DNA of 64,000 nucleotides from NCBI GenBank assembly GCA_951801955.1, contig CATOOV010000004.1, positions 29,673 to 93,672 on the forward strand. Reading direction: 5' to 3'. Source of the DNA: an uncultured Lachnospiraceae bacterium (GTDB lineage: Bacteria > Bacillota > Clostridia > Lachnospirales > Lachnospiraceae). The notes beneath the pieces are model-generated. The model did not search any database. It saw only the letters and a list, made by a program, of their open reading frames with translations, and was not told the DNA's origin. The position numbers and the translations under genes were made by a program. Below are positions 44,396 through 54,051 of the stretch, one piece after another. How positions within the stretch are numbered: the first letter of the stretch is position 1; each line of letters begins with the position of its first letter.

Positions 44396-45133
44396 TTATG
44401 CACCTCCTCCCCGCGATACCCTGCCGGTCCGGCGGGCAAACTGCCTGGCAATATACTCTTGTTTCAGTACGGAGGCTTTTCTCCTGTTAATTGGAAAGGA
44501 GGCGCCGTCTTTCATCGTACAGGTATAATCCTCCATCCCTGTCACATAATCCAAATTTACCAGGATTCCCCGATTGATCACGGCAAACCTGCTGTCATGT
44601 TCCAAACTAGACGCCAGGCTGCGAAACGGCATCCTGCAGCGGTATTCCTTATCTGCACAGATCATTAAATAATTGGAATCTGCCGTGGCATATAGAAAAT
44701 CCCGATAAAGCAGCGATACTGTATTCTTTCCAATTGCAAGGTCAATATAAGGCTCTTTTTGTATAAGCAGCTTCAAGGCATCCCCTAAGACACGTCCCAA
44801 TGCCTCTTTTGCCACAGGTTTTTCCAAATAATCGAAAGCATGAACCGAAAATGCTTCCGCCCTGTGTTCCCTGCTGTTGGTAAGGAATACCAGCAGGCAT
44901 TTTACATCTGTGTACCTCAAAAATTCTGCCGTCTTGATTCCATCTAAGGAATCCATAAAAATATCCAAAAATACCATATCATAGTTTTTTATTTTTGCCG
45001 CGTCAAGAAAATCATAACCATTGGAAAAAGTATTACATTCTATGGCAACTCTTTTTTGGAAACTGTATTCCAAAATAAGTTGTTCCACATGGCTTTGTTC
45101 TTGTTCTACATCATCAACAATTGCAATTTTCAA
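44396..45133 (-). CDS. LytTR-family response regulator (AgrA-like)
   Basis: 245 residues. Receiver domain with acidic pocket IVDDVEQEQ and phospho-acceptor Asp in DMVFLDIFMDSLDG; the C-terminal LytTR DNA-binding domain has LLYRDFLYATADSNYLMI and FAVINRGILVNLDYVTGM. It pairs with the kinase gene just downstream. It is divergent from the BspA-like gene, whose upstream region has two CCATTC repeats that could be its target. Confidence 0.95.
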   Translation of the reverse strand: MKIAIVDDVEQEQSHVEQLILEYSFQKRVAIECNTFSNGYDFLDAAKIKNYDMVFLDIFMDSLDGIKTAEFLRYTDVKCLLVFLTNSREHRAEAFSVHAFDYLEKPVAKEALGRVLGDALKLLIQKEPYIDLAIGKNTVSLLYRDFLYATADSNYLMICADKEYRCRMPFRSLASSLEHDSRFAVINRGILVNLDYVTGMEDYTCTMKDGASFPINRRKASVLKQEYIARQFARRTGRVSRGGGA

Positions 45134-45254
45134 GGGAACATGCTCCTTATTTTCTATCTCATCAAAGAAGGCTCCCGCTTCTACAAGCGAAATGCCTTCA
45201 AAAACCCAGTTTTAATATAGCACAAAAAAACATTATTTACTATTTAAAATTTCT

Positions 45255-45321
45255 CCATTCACCCCTAAAATCTGCCATTCGTCCCTATTCTATTGCCAGA
45301 AACCTTCATGTATCAAATACT
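45255..45321 (+). promoter_or_regulatory. Candidate LytTR operator and promoter of the BspA-like gene
   Basis: CCATTCACCCCTA (45255) and CCATTCGTCCCTA (45275) are direct repeats 20 bases apart, followed by TTGCCA (45293-45298), 17 bases and a weak AATACT (45316-45321). Repeats ahead of a poor core promoter are typical for activation by LytTR proteins. Confidence 0.45.
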
Positions 45322-45392
45322 AAAATTGTATTTGATTGCATATCAGCGGAAGCTGAGATGAATCAAAGAAACACAAGGAAGGAGACATGTAT

Positions 45393-48300
45393 ATGAAAAA
45401 GAAAAAGAGGACCCGGCTGTCTGCATTTCTAGTCGCGGCATGTATGTTTGCATCCATACTATATCCGTACAGCCCCGGAATGCAGGTTTTTGCAACAGGG
45501 GAAACCACACAGCCAAATACAAATGCTGGCACAACCCTGGAAGAAGAGTTTGAGGTGGACGGGATTGTCTACAAAAAAGTGGCAGCGGGAAAAGTACAGT
45601 TGACAAAATGGGAAAATGCTTCAGGAGCCATTACCATCCCAGGACAGGTTTCTTATAACAATAAGGACTATCAGGTAGTTTCCATTGGGGACTCTGTTTT
45701 TACCTCCAACGGGTCTATTACAGAAGTAGTTTTTCCAGAAACCGTCACCAGTATAGGGATGAATGCATTTAGCTGGTGCAGCGCCCTAAAAAAAGCATCG
45801 CTTCCCAGCAGCCTCGCCACCATTGGAAGCGATGCTTTTAATCGGTGCACTTCTTTAACAGAAGCATCGCTTCCCAGCAACCTCACCACCATTGGAAGCA
45901 ACGCTTTTGTCTATTGTCCTTTAGCGGGAACTCTGGTACTGCCTGCTTCTGTTACCAGTATCGGGGATTTCGCATTCCAATTTACTGAGTTTGAAACCAT
46001 AGAAATCCAAAATCCAGATATAGCCTATGGAATCGGCGTGTTTTCATACAATGACAAACTGGCTCATATCACTTTGCCAGACAGCCTGGCTAACCTGCCG
46101 GCAAATTTTTTAGACCACTGTACCAATCTCTCAGAAATAACGCTTCCAGAAGGGCTTGTGGAATTAAAATCCAGCGTTTTCAGAAGCTGCACCAGTTTGG
46201 CGAAGATTACACTGCCGCCTTCTGTCCAAATCCTAAGATCTAGCATATTTTCAGGATGTACTGGACTGCGGGAAGTTACCATCCCAAACGGTGTAACAGA
46301 GACCAGCGCATGTTTATTCCAAGACTGCAGCGCAGGGATAACGGTAAACCTTCCCGATTCGATTACTGTCATTGACCCTAGGACATTTCAAAACACCGCG
46401 GCAACCGTAAACTGCACCAGCCGGCAAGTGGCAGTGCTTGCCAGCGGCGCAGGCGTTGAAAATGTATATCTTAACGGCGCTGAATTTGTACCTCCTGAGA
46501 CAAGTTTTGAGACGACAGATTATAAGTTTTCCGTCATAGACGACGAAAATAAACGCGTACGCCTGGGAAGATATAAAAATACTGCGCCCGTTGAAGATCT
46601 ACAGATTCCTGAGACTGTGACCTCCCCTTCCAGCGGGATTACTTATACTATCACAGAAATTGAGAAAGATGCCTTCTATTTAAGGAGCAATATAACAGGG
46701 AAGATCCAGATTCCTGAGACAGTGACAAAGATTGGTCAGGAGGCATTTTACGGCTGCAGCGCAGTGACTGGGATCAACCTTCCTGAAAACCTGGAAAGTA
46801 TCGGGTTTTATGCATTTGGTAATTGTACGTCGCTTACTGGCACCCTGCGTATTCCAGAAAGCTGTACGGAACTTCCAGAACGCGCCTTTTTTAAGTGTGA
46901 AAGCCTGGCAGAAGTGATATTTCCAGAGACACTTACCCAGATTGGCCTCCATGCATTTTACCACTGTACTAGCCTTACAAGCCTGAAATTACCCGATTCC
47001 CTTCTTATGATGAGAGACTCTGCCTTTGAAGAATGCAGCGGGCTTACAAGTATTACATTCCCACAAAAGCTTCAAACGATACCAGAAAATGCCTTTTTAG
47101 GATGTACTGCATTAAGCGGGGTTCTTACCCTTGCAGACTCCACTACAGAAATCCATACGGGAGCTTTTGGGGGATGTGATAATTTATCCCGGATCCACTT
47201 AGGAAATGGGATCAATGTAGTAGAGACAGGAGCTTTCCCTGAAAATGTAATGCTGACAACCTACAGTCCAACGGTACAACAATTATTGTTAGAAAATACC
47301 ACCCAGACAGGGGAAAACCTTCCTATGCTGTTATGGGATGGAAAGTCGGATATCCCTGCGGGAACGACAATTACATTGATGGATCCTATTGAGATATCAG
47401 AAAATCGGACCATTGGTGAAAACGTCAATTTGTCCATAATACAAGGCGCAGGAATCACCATTGCAGAAGATGCCGTTTTAAGCATTGGAGAAGGCGCAAA
47501 TTTAACTACCGAACCTGGCTCTTTCATAGAAGTGAACGGTACTTTGACAAATAACGGCGCCATTTCTGGCGAAGCCACTCTTGTAAAAAATGGGACCATT
47601 TCTGGAAATGGAACCATGGATGTGGAGATTGGCAGCATCCTCTTAACCTCTGATATGATTGCGGATATCGAAAATGGGACATACACAGGAACGGCTCTCA
47701 CGCCGGAACCGGAAATCTCTATCACCTTGGGCGAAGAGAAACTGGTCTTTGAGAAAGAAATTGATTTTACTTACCATTACGCAAACAACACAAACCCAGG
47801 GCAGGCACAACTTACGGTAACTCCCACGGAGGACGGAAAATTACATGGAGAACCAATCAGTAAAGAATTTACGATTGATAAAGCAAACCAGGATTCTCCT
47901 GCCTGCCATTTATCCTTTACCTTAAACGAGGAGCAAAGTACTTATACGGCAGAAATTGAAGCTTTAGACGGCGCGGAATACAGCTTTGACGGCACAAACT
48001 GGACGGATAATAATAAGAAAACGGACTGCCTGCCCGCGACAAGCTACACGGCTTATATCCGTTTGAAAGAAACAGGCACCCACAAGGCAAGCCCTGCCGC
48101 ACAGACCCAGAAAACTTCTGGAAAAGCAAATCAAAAAGCGCCGGAATGCAGCTTAACCTTTACAAAAAATGAAGACGGAAAAACCTATACCGCGGAAATT
48201 GGAGAAGTCGAAGGCGCGGAATACAGCTTTGACGGCTCACATTGGTTCCAAAACAATAAAAAAGAAGATTGTGTGCCTGACGCCTGCGTGACAGCGTTTA

Positions 48301-49727
48301 TCCGCATGAAAGAAACGGACACCCACAACGCCAGCCCCTTTGCATATATTTCAAAATACATCAAAAAGGCTGACCAGGAAGCACCGGAATGCAGCTTAAC
48401 CTTTACAAAAAATAAAGACGGAAAAACCTATACCGCGGAAATTGGAGAAGTCGAAGGCGCGGAATACAGCTTTGACGGCATCAACTGGTCCGACAGCAAT
48501 AAAAAGGAAGATTGCCTGCCGGAAACTTCTTACACGGCATTTATCCGCATGAAAGAAACCGGCACCCACAATGCCAGTGCCGCAGCACATACTACCAAGA
48601 TTTCCCCAAAACTGGAACAAGGCACGGAAAACGCACTTGAGGCGCCAAAAATTAAAAAACTTCAGGCAACTGCATATAAAGCGGGCATTTACATGGACAT
48701 TACCATTCAGGAAGCGGCAGATGCAGAGAAATACGAAGTATACCGGATTGCAGGGACAAAAACTACCAAAATCGGCGCCACTGCTTCTGGAAAGAATACG
48801 ATTCAGGATAAAAACCCAGTAAAAAGCGCCAAATACTACGCCGTTGCAATTGGAAAAGACGGCAAAACAACAAGCGAACCTGGAGAGGCAAAAGCTGTAA
48901 AACTTGCAGATGGAACCAAGATTACAAAGATCTCTTCCACCACTGCACAAATAAAAGTTACATGGAAGAAAATAAGCAAGGCAAAACAGTATGTTGTTTA
49001 CCGTTCCACAAAGAAAAGTTCTGGATATACCAAGATTAAGACGGTAAGCAAAAATACTGTAAGCTTTACAGATAAGAATGTGAAAAAGGGCAAGGTATAT
49101 TACTATAAGACCGCAGTGATTACCAGCACGCAGCCCAGCTTATTGAGCGGCGCATCCAAAGCGGCAAAACTGCAGCCCCAGGCACTCGGCGCGCCGGCTA
49201 TCAGCAAATTAAAAGCCAAGGCATACCACACGGGCATTTACATGGATATTACTGTAAAAGCCATCAGCGGCGCAGACAAATATACCGTATACCGGGTTGT
49301 GGGCAAAAACACTAAGAAAATTGGCACCACGGCTTCCAAAAAGACAACCATACAAGACAAAAATCCTGTAAAGGCGGCGAAATACTATGCGGTCGCCGTT
49401 TCCAAAGATGGAAAGACAAAGAGCAAGGCAGGAAAAACAAAATCTGTAACCCTTGCCGCTGCTACCAAAATCACCAAGGTTTCCTCCACCTCCAAGGGAG
49501 TCAAGATAACTTGGAAAAAATCAAAGGCAGCCGTAAACTATGTGCTTTATCGTTCTACGAAAAAGAATTCAGGATACACAAAACTTACAATGACAAGCAA
49601 AAAGAAGCTGAGCTTTATCGATAAAAAAGCAAAGAAAGGAAAGAAATACTATTATAAAATAGCAGTGATTACCAAAACACAGTCCAGCCTTCTGAGCGCT
49701 GCTTCCAAGACAGCACGCCGCGTTTAA
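45393..49727 (+). CDS. BspA-like leucine-rich-repeat surface protein with fibronectin-like tail
   Basis: 1444 residues from the ATG at 45393, 8 bases after AAGGAG. Signal peptide to about residue 33. LRR_5 (BspA) repeats follow at about 60-330 and 410-620, with units such as LPSSLATIGSDAFNRCTSL. A beta-rich linker leads to three 80-residue repeats (EYSFDGxxW, then KKEDCxP; about 835-1075), then four fibronectin-III-like domains with TKITKISSTTAQIKVTWKK and YYYKTAVI. The tail is strongly basic and has no LPXTG motif, membrane helix or CTERM. It may stay on the wall by charge. Two LRR units are near-identical in DNA (45790-45900), a sign of recent duplication. Confidence 0.93.
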   Translation: MKKKKRTRLSAFLVAACMFASILYPYSPGMQVFATGETTQPNTNAGTTLEEEFEVDGIVYKKVAAGKVQLTKWENASGAITIPGQVSYNNKDYQVVSIGDSVFTSNGSITEVVFPETVTSIGMNAFSWCSALKKASLPSSLATIGSDAFNRCTSLTEASLPSNLTTIGSNAFVYCPLAGTLVLPASVTSIGDFAFQFTEFETIEIQNPDIAYGIGVFSYNDKLAHITLPDSLANLPANFLDHCTNLSEITLPEGLVELKSSVFRSCTSLAKITLPPSVQILRSSIFSGCTGLREVTIPNGVTETSACLFQDCSAGITVNLPDSITVIDPRTFQNTAATVNCTSRQVAVLASGAGVENVYLNGAEFVPPETSFETTDYKFSVIDDENKRVRLGRYKNTAPVEDLQIPETVTSPSSGITYTITEIEKDAFYLRSNITGKIQIPETVTKIGQEAFYGCSAVTGINLPENLESIGFYAFGNCTSLTGTLRIPESCTELPERAFFKCESLAEVIFPETLTQIGLHAFYHCTSLTSLKLPDSLLMMRDSAFEECSGLTSITFPQKLQTIPENAFLGCTALSGVLTLADSTTEIHTGAFGGCDNLSRIHLGNGINVVETGAFPENVMLTTYSPTVQQLLLENTTQTGENLPMLLWDGKSDIPAGTTITLMDPIEISENRTIGENVNLSIIQGAGITIAEDAVLSIGEGANLTTEPGSFIEVNGTLTNNGAISGEATLVKNGTISGNGTMDVEIGSILLTSDMIADIENGTYTGTALTPEPEISITLGEEKLVFEKEIDFTYHYANNTNPGQAQLTVTPTEDGKLHGEPISKEFTIDKANQDSPACHLSFTLNEEQSTYTAEIEALDGAEYSFDGTNWTDNNKKTDCLPATSYTAYIRLKETGTHKASPAAQTQKTSGKANQKAPECSLTFTKNEDGKTYTAEIGEVEGAEYSFDGSHWFQNNKKEDCVPDACVTAFIRMKETDTHNASPFAYISKYIKKADQEAPECSLTFTKNKDGKTYTAEIGEVEGAEYSFDGINWSDSNKKEDCLPETSYTAFIRMKETGTHNASAAAHTTKISPKLEQGTENALEAPKIKKLQATAYKAGIYMDITIQEAADAEKYEVYRIAGTKTTKIGATASGKNTIQDKNPVKSAKYYAVAIGKDGKTTSEPGEAKAVKLADGTKITKISSTTAQIKVTWKKISKAKQYVVYRSTKKSSGYTKIKTVSKNTVSFTDKNVKKGKVYYYKTAVITSTQPSLLSGASKAAKLQPQALGAPAISKLKAKAYHTGIYMDITVKAISGADKYTVYRVVGKNTKKIGTTASKKTTIQDKNPVKAAKYYAVAVSKDGKTKSKAGKTKSVTLAAATKITKVSSTSKGVKITWKKSKAAVNYVLYRSTKKNSGYTKLTMTSKKKLSFIDKKAKKGKKYYYKIAVITKTQSSLLSAASKTARRV

Positions 49728-49732
49728 TGCAA

Positions 49733-49775
49733 ATAAGGCGAGTAGGGAAAGTTTTTCTCCCTACTCGCCTTATTT
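49733..49775. terminator. Strong two-way terminator after the BspA-like gene
   Basis: AAATAAGGCGAGTAGGGA pairs perfectly with its inverse TCCCTACTCGCCTTATTT across AAGTTTTTC. Confidence 0.9.
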
Positions 49776-49815
49776 GATGTATTTTAAATTCTGTCACTAC
49801 CAACGCTTCCGTTAT

Positions 49816-49975
49816 ATTACTAAGGCGGTTAAATATCGACGTTTTTACTTGACTAAATTTTTATCTGCTGCGTTGTCATCAATCGCTGTAGCACTCGCTA
49901 CATCTCAATCTTCCGCCTTGCAGAATAAAAATTTATTCTGCGTAAAATTCATCGACATTTAACCGCCTTAGTAAT
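49816..49975. repeat. Terminal-inverted-repeat element (ATTACTAAGGCGG family), compact copy
   Basis: ATTACTAAGGCGGTTAAATA opens and the inverse TTTAACCGCCTTAGTAAT closes a 160-bp element. Its minus strand aligns with 61660-62063, sharing AATAAATTTTTAT.CTGCAAGGCGGAAGA and GAGTGCTACA. Short frames in both copies read FLSAAL and SSALQ, but this is taken as a by-product of repeat identity. Confidence 0.85.
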
Positions 49976-50105
49976 AATTAATTGTTATACAGTTTGGCTT
50001 CCAGCAAACATCCGTTTCAATTAACAGGAAGAACCTTGAAAGGGAGCTTCAGAACAAGAGCCGACAGCATAACAGGCAACAAAACAAAACGAAACGGGGG
50101 GAGGA

Positions 50106-50287
50106 GTAACAGTTCAGCCTTTGGAGTTTCCAGACACAGTTTCCACAGCGGCTGTCTGAATCAAACCGTGTCAATATATTTATGGGAAGTTTCATGTTTT
50201 GGCAGATTTCCCATAAATATATTGACAGATTCACACAGACAGCCGCTGTGGAAACTGTGAAGAAGAATTTTAAGGCTGAATTGTTAC
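50106..50287. repeat. 182-bp near-perfect palindrome
   Basis: Arms of about 80 bp: CAGTTTCCACAGCGGCTGTC and TGTCAATATATTTATGGGAA on the left recur inverted on the right (to 50287). It ends 165 bp from the kinase stop at 50452. With the terminator and the element at 49816 it accounts for most of the 724-bp gap 49728-50451; 50290-50450 shows nothing recognisable. Confidence 0.85.
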
Positions 50288-50451
50288 GGGAAGGAAGAAA
50301 TTTAATATGCATTTTATTGTAAAGACAGGCGTTTTTTTGTATAATTGAAATGTGACAGGAACAGGATATATCGTATCACATTGAACCATGCGCCTTTTTT
50401 GCGCCCCAAACATTCTTTTGGTTTTCCACTGCCGATAACATTTCATGTATT

Positions 50452-51687
50452 TCAACTCCCTTTTACCCAGGAAATTTTTGTCCCTTTTCCAACTTCACTT
50501 TCGATTTTCATCCTGCCATGGTGTACGGCTGCAATTTGCTCGCACAGGGCAAGCCCCAAACCCATATTGCCGCTTTTTCTGGAGCGTGATTTGTCCACAC
50601 GGTAAAATGCTTTCCGCACTTTTTCCACTTCTTCACGGGGTATTCCACATCCCTCGTCCCGCACCCAGAGGGATTTTTCATCGGAGCCCAAATAAATGGT
50701 ACTTCCGGGTGTGGAAGCTATCGCACTATTGTTGATTAAATTAATCAAAAAACTTGTCATCAAATCTGGATCAAATTCTTTTATCTGTCCTTTATAATTA
50801 CCTTCCCATTCCAAATAAATTGCTTTTTCTTCCAGTGTATGCCTTACATTTTCCTCCACAGCTTCAAACAATGTTTCCACTGGACACTTTTGAAATGAGA
50901 TATTACACTCTGGCTGATACAGTTTTGTCAATTCCATCATTTTTTCGGACAGGCGTGACAGCCTGCCACTCTCTCTGTTGATATAGTTCAATGCTTTTTC
51001 TTCCTGTTCCTTTGATAATTTCACATGTAAAAGAGTCTCGGAATATCCTTTCATGGCGGTAAGGGGTGTTTTTAATTCATGGGACATGCTCCCAATCAAC
51101 TGTCTCTGGGTTTCATTGGCTGCCTGGAGGGGTTTTGTTATTTTTTTAATCAAAAAGACCAAAAGAATTGCCGTCAAAAGAGATGCAAAAATAGAAATGG
51201 TCATCTCCTGTATCGCCAGCCGCCAGCTTTTTTGGTAGATATCTGTGATATCCACCATATAAATGAAAATATATCCCTGCCCTGGCTCATATTCGTCATA
51301 AAAAACAAAAAGATGCGTACCATTGATTCTTTCTTTTTTACAATTTGAAGGATATCCATTGTTTCCAAAGTCTAGCTTGCCAACTTCAAATATAAAAGGG
51401 CTGCTGTTAAATAGTTCCCTCTCACCTTGATAGAGAGCGGATTTTTCCGGCATATTTTTACGGAAACAATAGGTCATGACATTATCTTGCATGGCTGAAC
51501 CATAATTCATACTTTGAAGTTCCTTGCGAATATCAGAGATATTCCTTATAAATATTTTGCCCTCTTTTTCTTTTATCAGCTCAATTTTTTCCTGCTGGCT
51601 AACCCGTATTACATAAAATGAAAAAACCTGGGACAGCACAAATAGCAGGATTGATGCAGTACATGCGATTTTTTTTATCATATCCAT
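50452..51687 (-). CDS. Sensor histidine kinase (HisKA type)
   Basis: 411 residues. Membrane helices at about 5-27 and 165-187 flank an extracellular sensor. GSMSHELKTPLTAMKGYSE holds the phospho-acceptor His; the ATPase has NLINNSAIAS (N box), DEGCGIPREE (G1) and MGLGLALCEQIAAVHHG (G2). Presumed partner of the response regulator at 52926, although 816 bp of repeats lie between this gene and the small protein that follows the regulator. It may thus need its own promoter. Confidence 0.95.
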   Translation of the reverse strand: MDMIKKIACTASILLFVLSQVFSFYVIRVSQQEKIELIKEKEGKIFIRNISDIRKELQSMNYGSAMQDNVMTYCFRKNMPEKSALYQGERELFNSSPFIFEVGKLDFGNNGYPSNCKKERINGTHLFVFYDEYEPGQGYIFIYMVDITDIYQKSWRLAIQEMTISIFASLLTAILLVFLIKKITKPLQAANETQRQLIGSMSHELKTPLTAMKGYSETLLHVKLSKEQEEKALNYINRESGRLSRLSEKMMELTKLYQPECNISFQKCPVETLFEAVEENVRHTLEEKAIYLEWEGNYKGQIKEFDPDLMTSFLINLINNSAIASTPGSTIYLGSDEKSLWVRDEGCGIPREEVEKVRKAFYRVDKSRSRKSGNMGLGLALCEQIAAVHHGRMKIESEVGKGTKISWVKGS

Positions 51688-51740
51688 AACCAGTCCTCCG
51701 GTGAAATACTTTTTGATGCCTGAATCCTATAGAACAAAGC

Positions 51741-51958
51741 GGACAAGTCCGAATCAACTCCCTAAATCCCTCATTCATGAGGGGCGCTGGACATCCAGTG
51801 GATGTCCGCTTAGCGCCGACCGAAGCGGAGCGAAGACCTTGGACGGTTTGCTGCGCCGAGTGCAGTCGCTTTAGCGACTAATACCTCATGCACGAGTGCG
51901 CATAATGGTTTTTGTCTTATAGGAAGACACTTACACGCGTTAGCGTGACAAGGTCTTT
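51741..51958. repeat. Mosaic dispersed repeat, copy B, left module
   Basis: GACAAGTCCG, CCTAAATCCCTCATTCATGA and GGACATCCAGTGGATGTCC (a hairpin) match 24194-24280; a further GC-rich part with TTACACGCGTTAGCGTGA is particular to this copy. It abuts the inverted-repeat element at 51959. Confidence 0.75.
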
Positions 51959-52288
51959 CCTATAAGGATTAGGGTGTCAAAAGGTAGTTCCATAAAATCT
52001 TCTTGGCAAATTGCACAAAGAAATGCAAATGTTGTTCCAAGTGTCTCAGACAGAAGAATTTCTAAGTGTTCCCAAGAAAGAAATAGAACTTCTTTACGCA
52101 ACCGGCTGATATTCGCCATCCATGGCTCAAATCAGCCTTTTCCAAACATCGTGTTTGGAAATTGCTGTTTCATGCACAGAACACAAAGAAATTCTAACTG
52201 TCAGGACAAGTCACAACATTTTGCATCCATTTGTGCAATTTGCCAACACTCTTTTTGAAAAATACCTTTTGACACCCTAATCCTATAA
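51959..52288. repeat. Terminal-inverted-repeat element (GGATTAGGGTGTCAAAAGGTA family), complete copy
   Basis: Ends CCTATAAGGATTAGGGTGTC (51959) and its inverse GACACCCTAATCCTATAAG (to 52288) give about 27-bp terminal repeats around 270 bp. The left half matches 24285-24440; a degenerate piece is at 59939-60005. No transposase is encoded, so it is MITE-like. The remaining 52290-52503 is AT-rich with nothing recognised. Confidence 0.85.
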
Positions 52289-52503
52289 GATAAAAAAATG
52301 GGGGTTAGTTTCCCAATCCCCAAAAAGCGTGGCTGGTTTTACGCATATGCTACCCTTCCACAATGAATTATTATATGCAAAAAAGTAAACATTCTTGTTT
52401 GCTCTTTTGTAGTCTGATTTACTATGTGCCTATTTAAATTCTAATCAAGAGAATTTCATCTGTTGCATATTAACTTATTGATTCATATTACAATAACTCC
52501 ACA

Positions 52504-52875
52504 CTAACGCGTATATAAAACAGTCTCCCCGTCAGTTCCATCCAAGCATACTTTGGTAATATTCTCTAACTGGCCTTGAATCGCAATCTTAAAATCACCA
52601 TTGGGATATTTGTTATTTACAAGCCCGCCAAAAACAGAAATTGATAAAGTATCTCCTTCCACCGTGTACTCATATTTTCGAAAACTCATGCCGCTGGAAG
52701 TAAAGATGCCTTCTGCTGTAAAACTTGTATCTGTCAATTCCATAGCTTCAAAGGAAACTTCCGTGCTGGAAACTTCATCCGCATTGTTAAAAAAAGAAAA
52801 GACAATGCCTGCAATCACAAGTAATATAACAAAAACAATCAACACTATTATCATCCAAAAATATTTCCGTTTCAT
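52504..52875 (-). CDS. Small membrane-anchored protein of the two-component locus
   Basis: 123 residues from the ATG at 52875 after GGGGGTGATAGGA; an upstream ATG overlapping the regulator stop (ATGA at 52929) would add 18 residues but has a badly spaced site. One N-terminal helix (5-28), then an outside beta-type domain with EYTVEGDTLSISVFGGLV. No family recognised. Lying directly after the regulator, it may modulate the kinase from outside (inference). Confidence 0.75.
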   Translation of the reverse strand: MKRKYFWMIIVLIVFVILLVIAGIVFSFFNNADEVSSTEVSFEAMELTDTSFTAEGIFTSSGMSFRKYEYTVEGDTLSISVFGGLVNNKYPNGDFKIAIQGQLENITKVCLDGTDGETVLYTR

Positions 52876-52925
52876 TCCTATCACCCCCTTTTTGTATATG
52901 CCCTTATTTAAACTTCCACTGGAAG

Positions 52926-53585
52926 TCATACCTCCATCCGATACCCTACCCTGGGGACGGTAATGATAACATCTGCAAAATCCAGTTTTTTACGGATATT
53001 TCCCACATGGACGTCTACCGTCCTGCTCTCCCCCTCAAAGTCCACGCCCCAGAGGATGTTTAAAATCTGTTCCCTTGTCATCACACGGTTTCGGTATTTC
53101 CAAAAAGTCAGCAGGCAGTCAAATTCCATAGGCTGCATGGAAATTTCCACTCCAGCTTTGTGTACGGTCCGTTTTTTCTCATTGATCACCACATCCTTAA
53201 TCCGTATGTCCTCTGCTGTTTCATCTGCAAAACGTTTAATTACATGATCTATCCGCACCAAAAGTTCCAGCATTTCAAAGGGCTTTACAATATAATCCTC
53301 CGCCCCGCTCCTAAGCCCTTTGACCTTGCTGGGAAGATCCCCCTTTGCAGTCAAATAAATCACTGGGATTTGATGTTGTTTTAATTCCTCCAGCAAAGCA
53401 AACCCATCTTTTCCCGGGAGCATAATATCCAATAATGCCAATGCATAGCCATCTTCTTTTGCCAGATACCGGCTAAATTCTTCCCCGTCAAAAAATGGAA
53501 CCGGCTCATATCCAGCAATCTCTAAATTCATGCAGATTAAGTCGTTGATTGCCGCCTCATCTTCAATCACTAAAATCTTTTTCAT
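52926..53585 (-). CDS. OmpR/PhoB-family response regulator
   Basis: 219 residues. Receiver: VIEDEAAIND (acidic pocket), ALLDIMLPGKDG (phospho-acceptor Asp), PVIYLTAKG and DYIVKPFEMLELLVR (Lys). Winged-helix output: MQPMEFDCLLTFWKYRNRVM and SRTVDVHVGNIRKKL. Likely partner of the kinase at 50452. Direct repeats at 53671-53692, just ahead of its -35 region, suggest self-control. Confidence 0.96.
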   Translation of the reverse strand: MKKILVIEDEAAINDLICMNLEIAGYEPVPFFDGEEFSRYLAKEDGYALALLDIMLPGKDGFALLEELKQHQIPVIYLTAKGDLPSKVKGLRSGAEDYIVKPFEMLELLVRIDHVIKRFADETAEDIRIKDVVINEKKRTVHKAGVEISMQPMEFDCLLTFWKYRNRVMTREQILNILWGVDFEGESRTVDVHVGNIRKKLDFADVIITVPRVGYRMEV

Positions 53586-53636
53586 GCAAATCTACCCGCC
53601 CGTTGTTTTTCGTATACTGACCGATTACTGTGTATT

Positions 53637-53703
53637 ATTATAAGAAATAAACTCCACAAATACCATAAGGTTTTGTAAATATTTTGTAAATCTTAGTGAA
53701 ATA
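53637..53703 (-). promoter_or_regulatory. Promoter and direct-repeat operator of the two-component system
   Basis: TTTTGTAAATA (53671) and TTTTGTAAATC (53682), with a third weak unit TTAGTGAAATA (53693), repeat every 11 bases. On the minus strand TATAAT (53642-53637) lies downstream without a good -35, as in activated promoters. The rest of 53586-54051 holds a degenerate CAAGAACGCC-type hairpin (53717-53740) and AT-rich leader DNA of the GH127 gene. Confidence 0.5.
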
Positions 53704-54051
53704 TTAAGAAACCTCCCAAGAATGTCATCGGTGTTCTTGCTGTCGGGTGCAGATCAGCTTTGCTATGCCACCCGCCGGATATTTTTTCTCTATCAGAACA
53801 CCTTAAAATTATTCTATAACCTTAAAAAAGTTTCATTTTATCCAATTCCTTGCTTTGTTACAATAAATTTGAAACACATTTTACCAGCCCCAAACTTTGC
53901 AGAAAACAGAAAAATACCATATATTTCCAACATTTTTAAACTGTTTCTAGCAAGGACAAATGGACTGGAAGGGATTCTTTATCACGAAAGGAGAGAAGGG
54001 AACAACAGGATTCCAAAATGTAGTGTAAGAACAATGTAAGGAGGAAAAAGT

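Noticed and set aside
49774..49962. Small frame ending in FLSAAL and SSALQ text, with a similar one at 61833-62072 (minus)
   Set aside because: Both lie inside copies of the same inverted-repeat element; no ribosome site fits, and similarity is explained by DNA repeat identity.
50049..50312. 87-codon minus-strand frame
   Set aside because: It spans the long palindrome at 50106-50287 and is a by-product of it; Cys/Leu-rich end has no family likeness.
51974..52258. 94-codon plus-strand frame
   Set aside because: Contained in the 330-bp element; other copies do not keep the frame.
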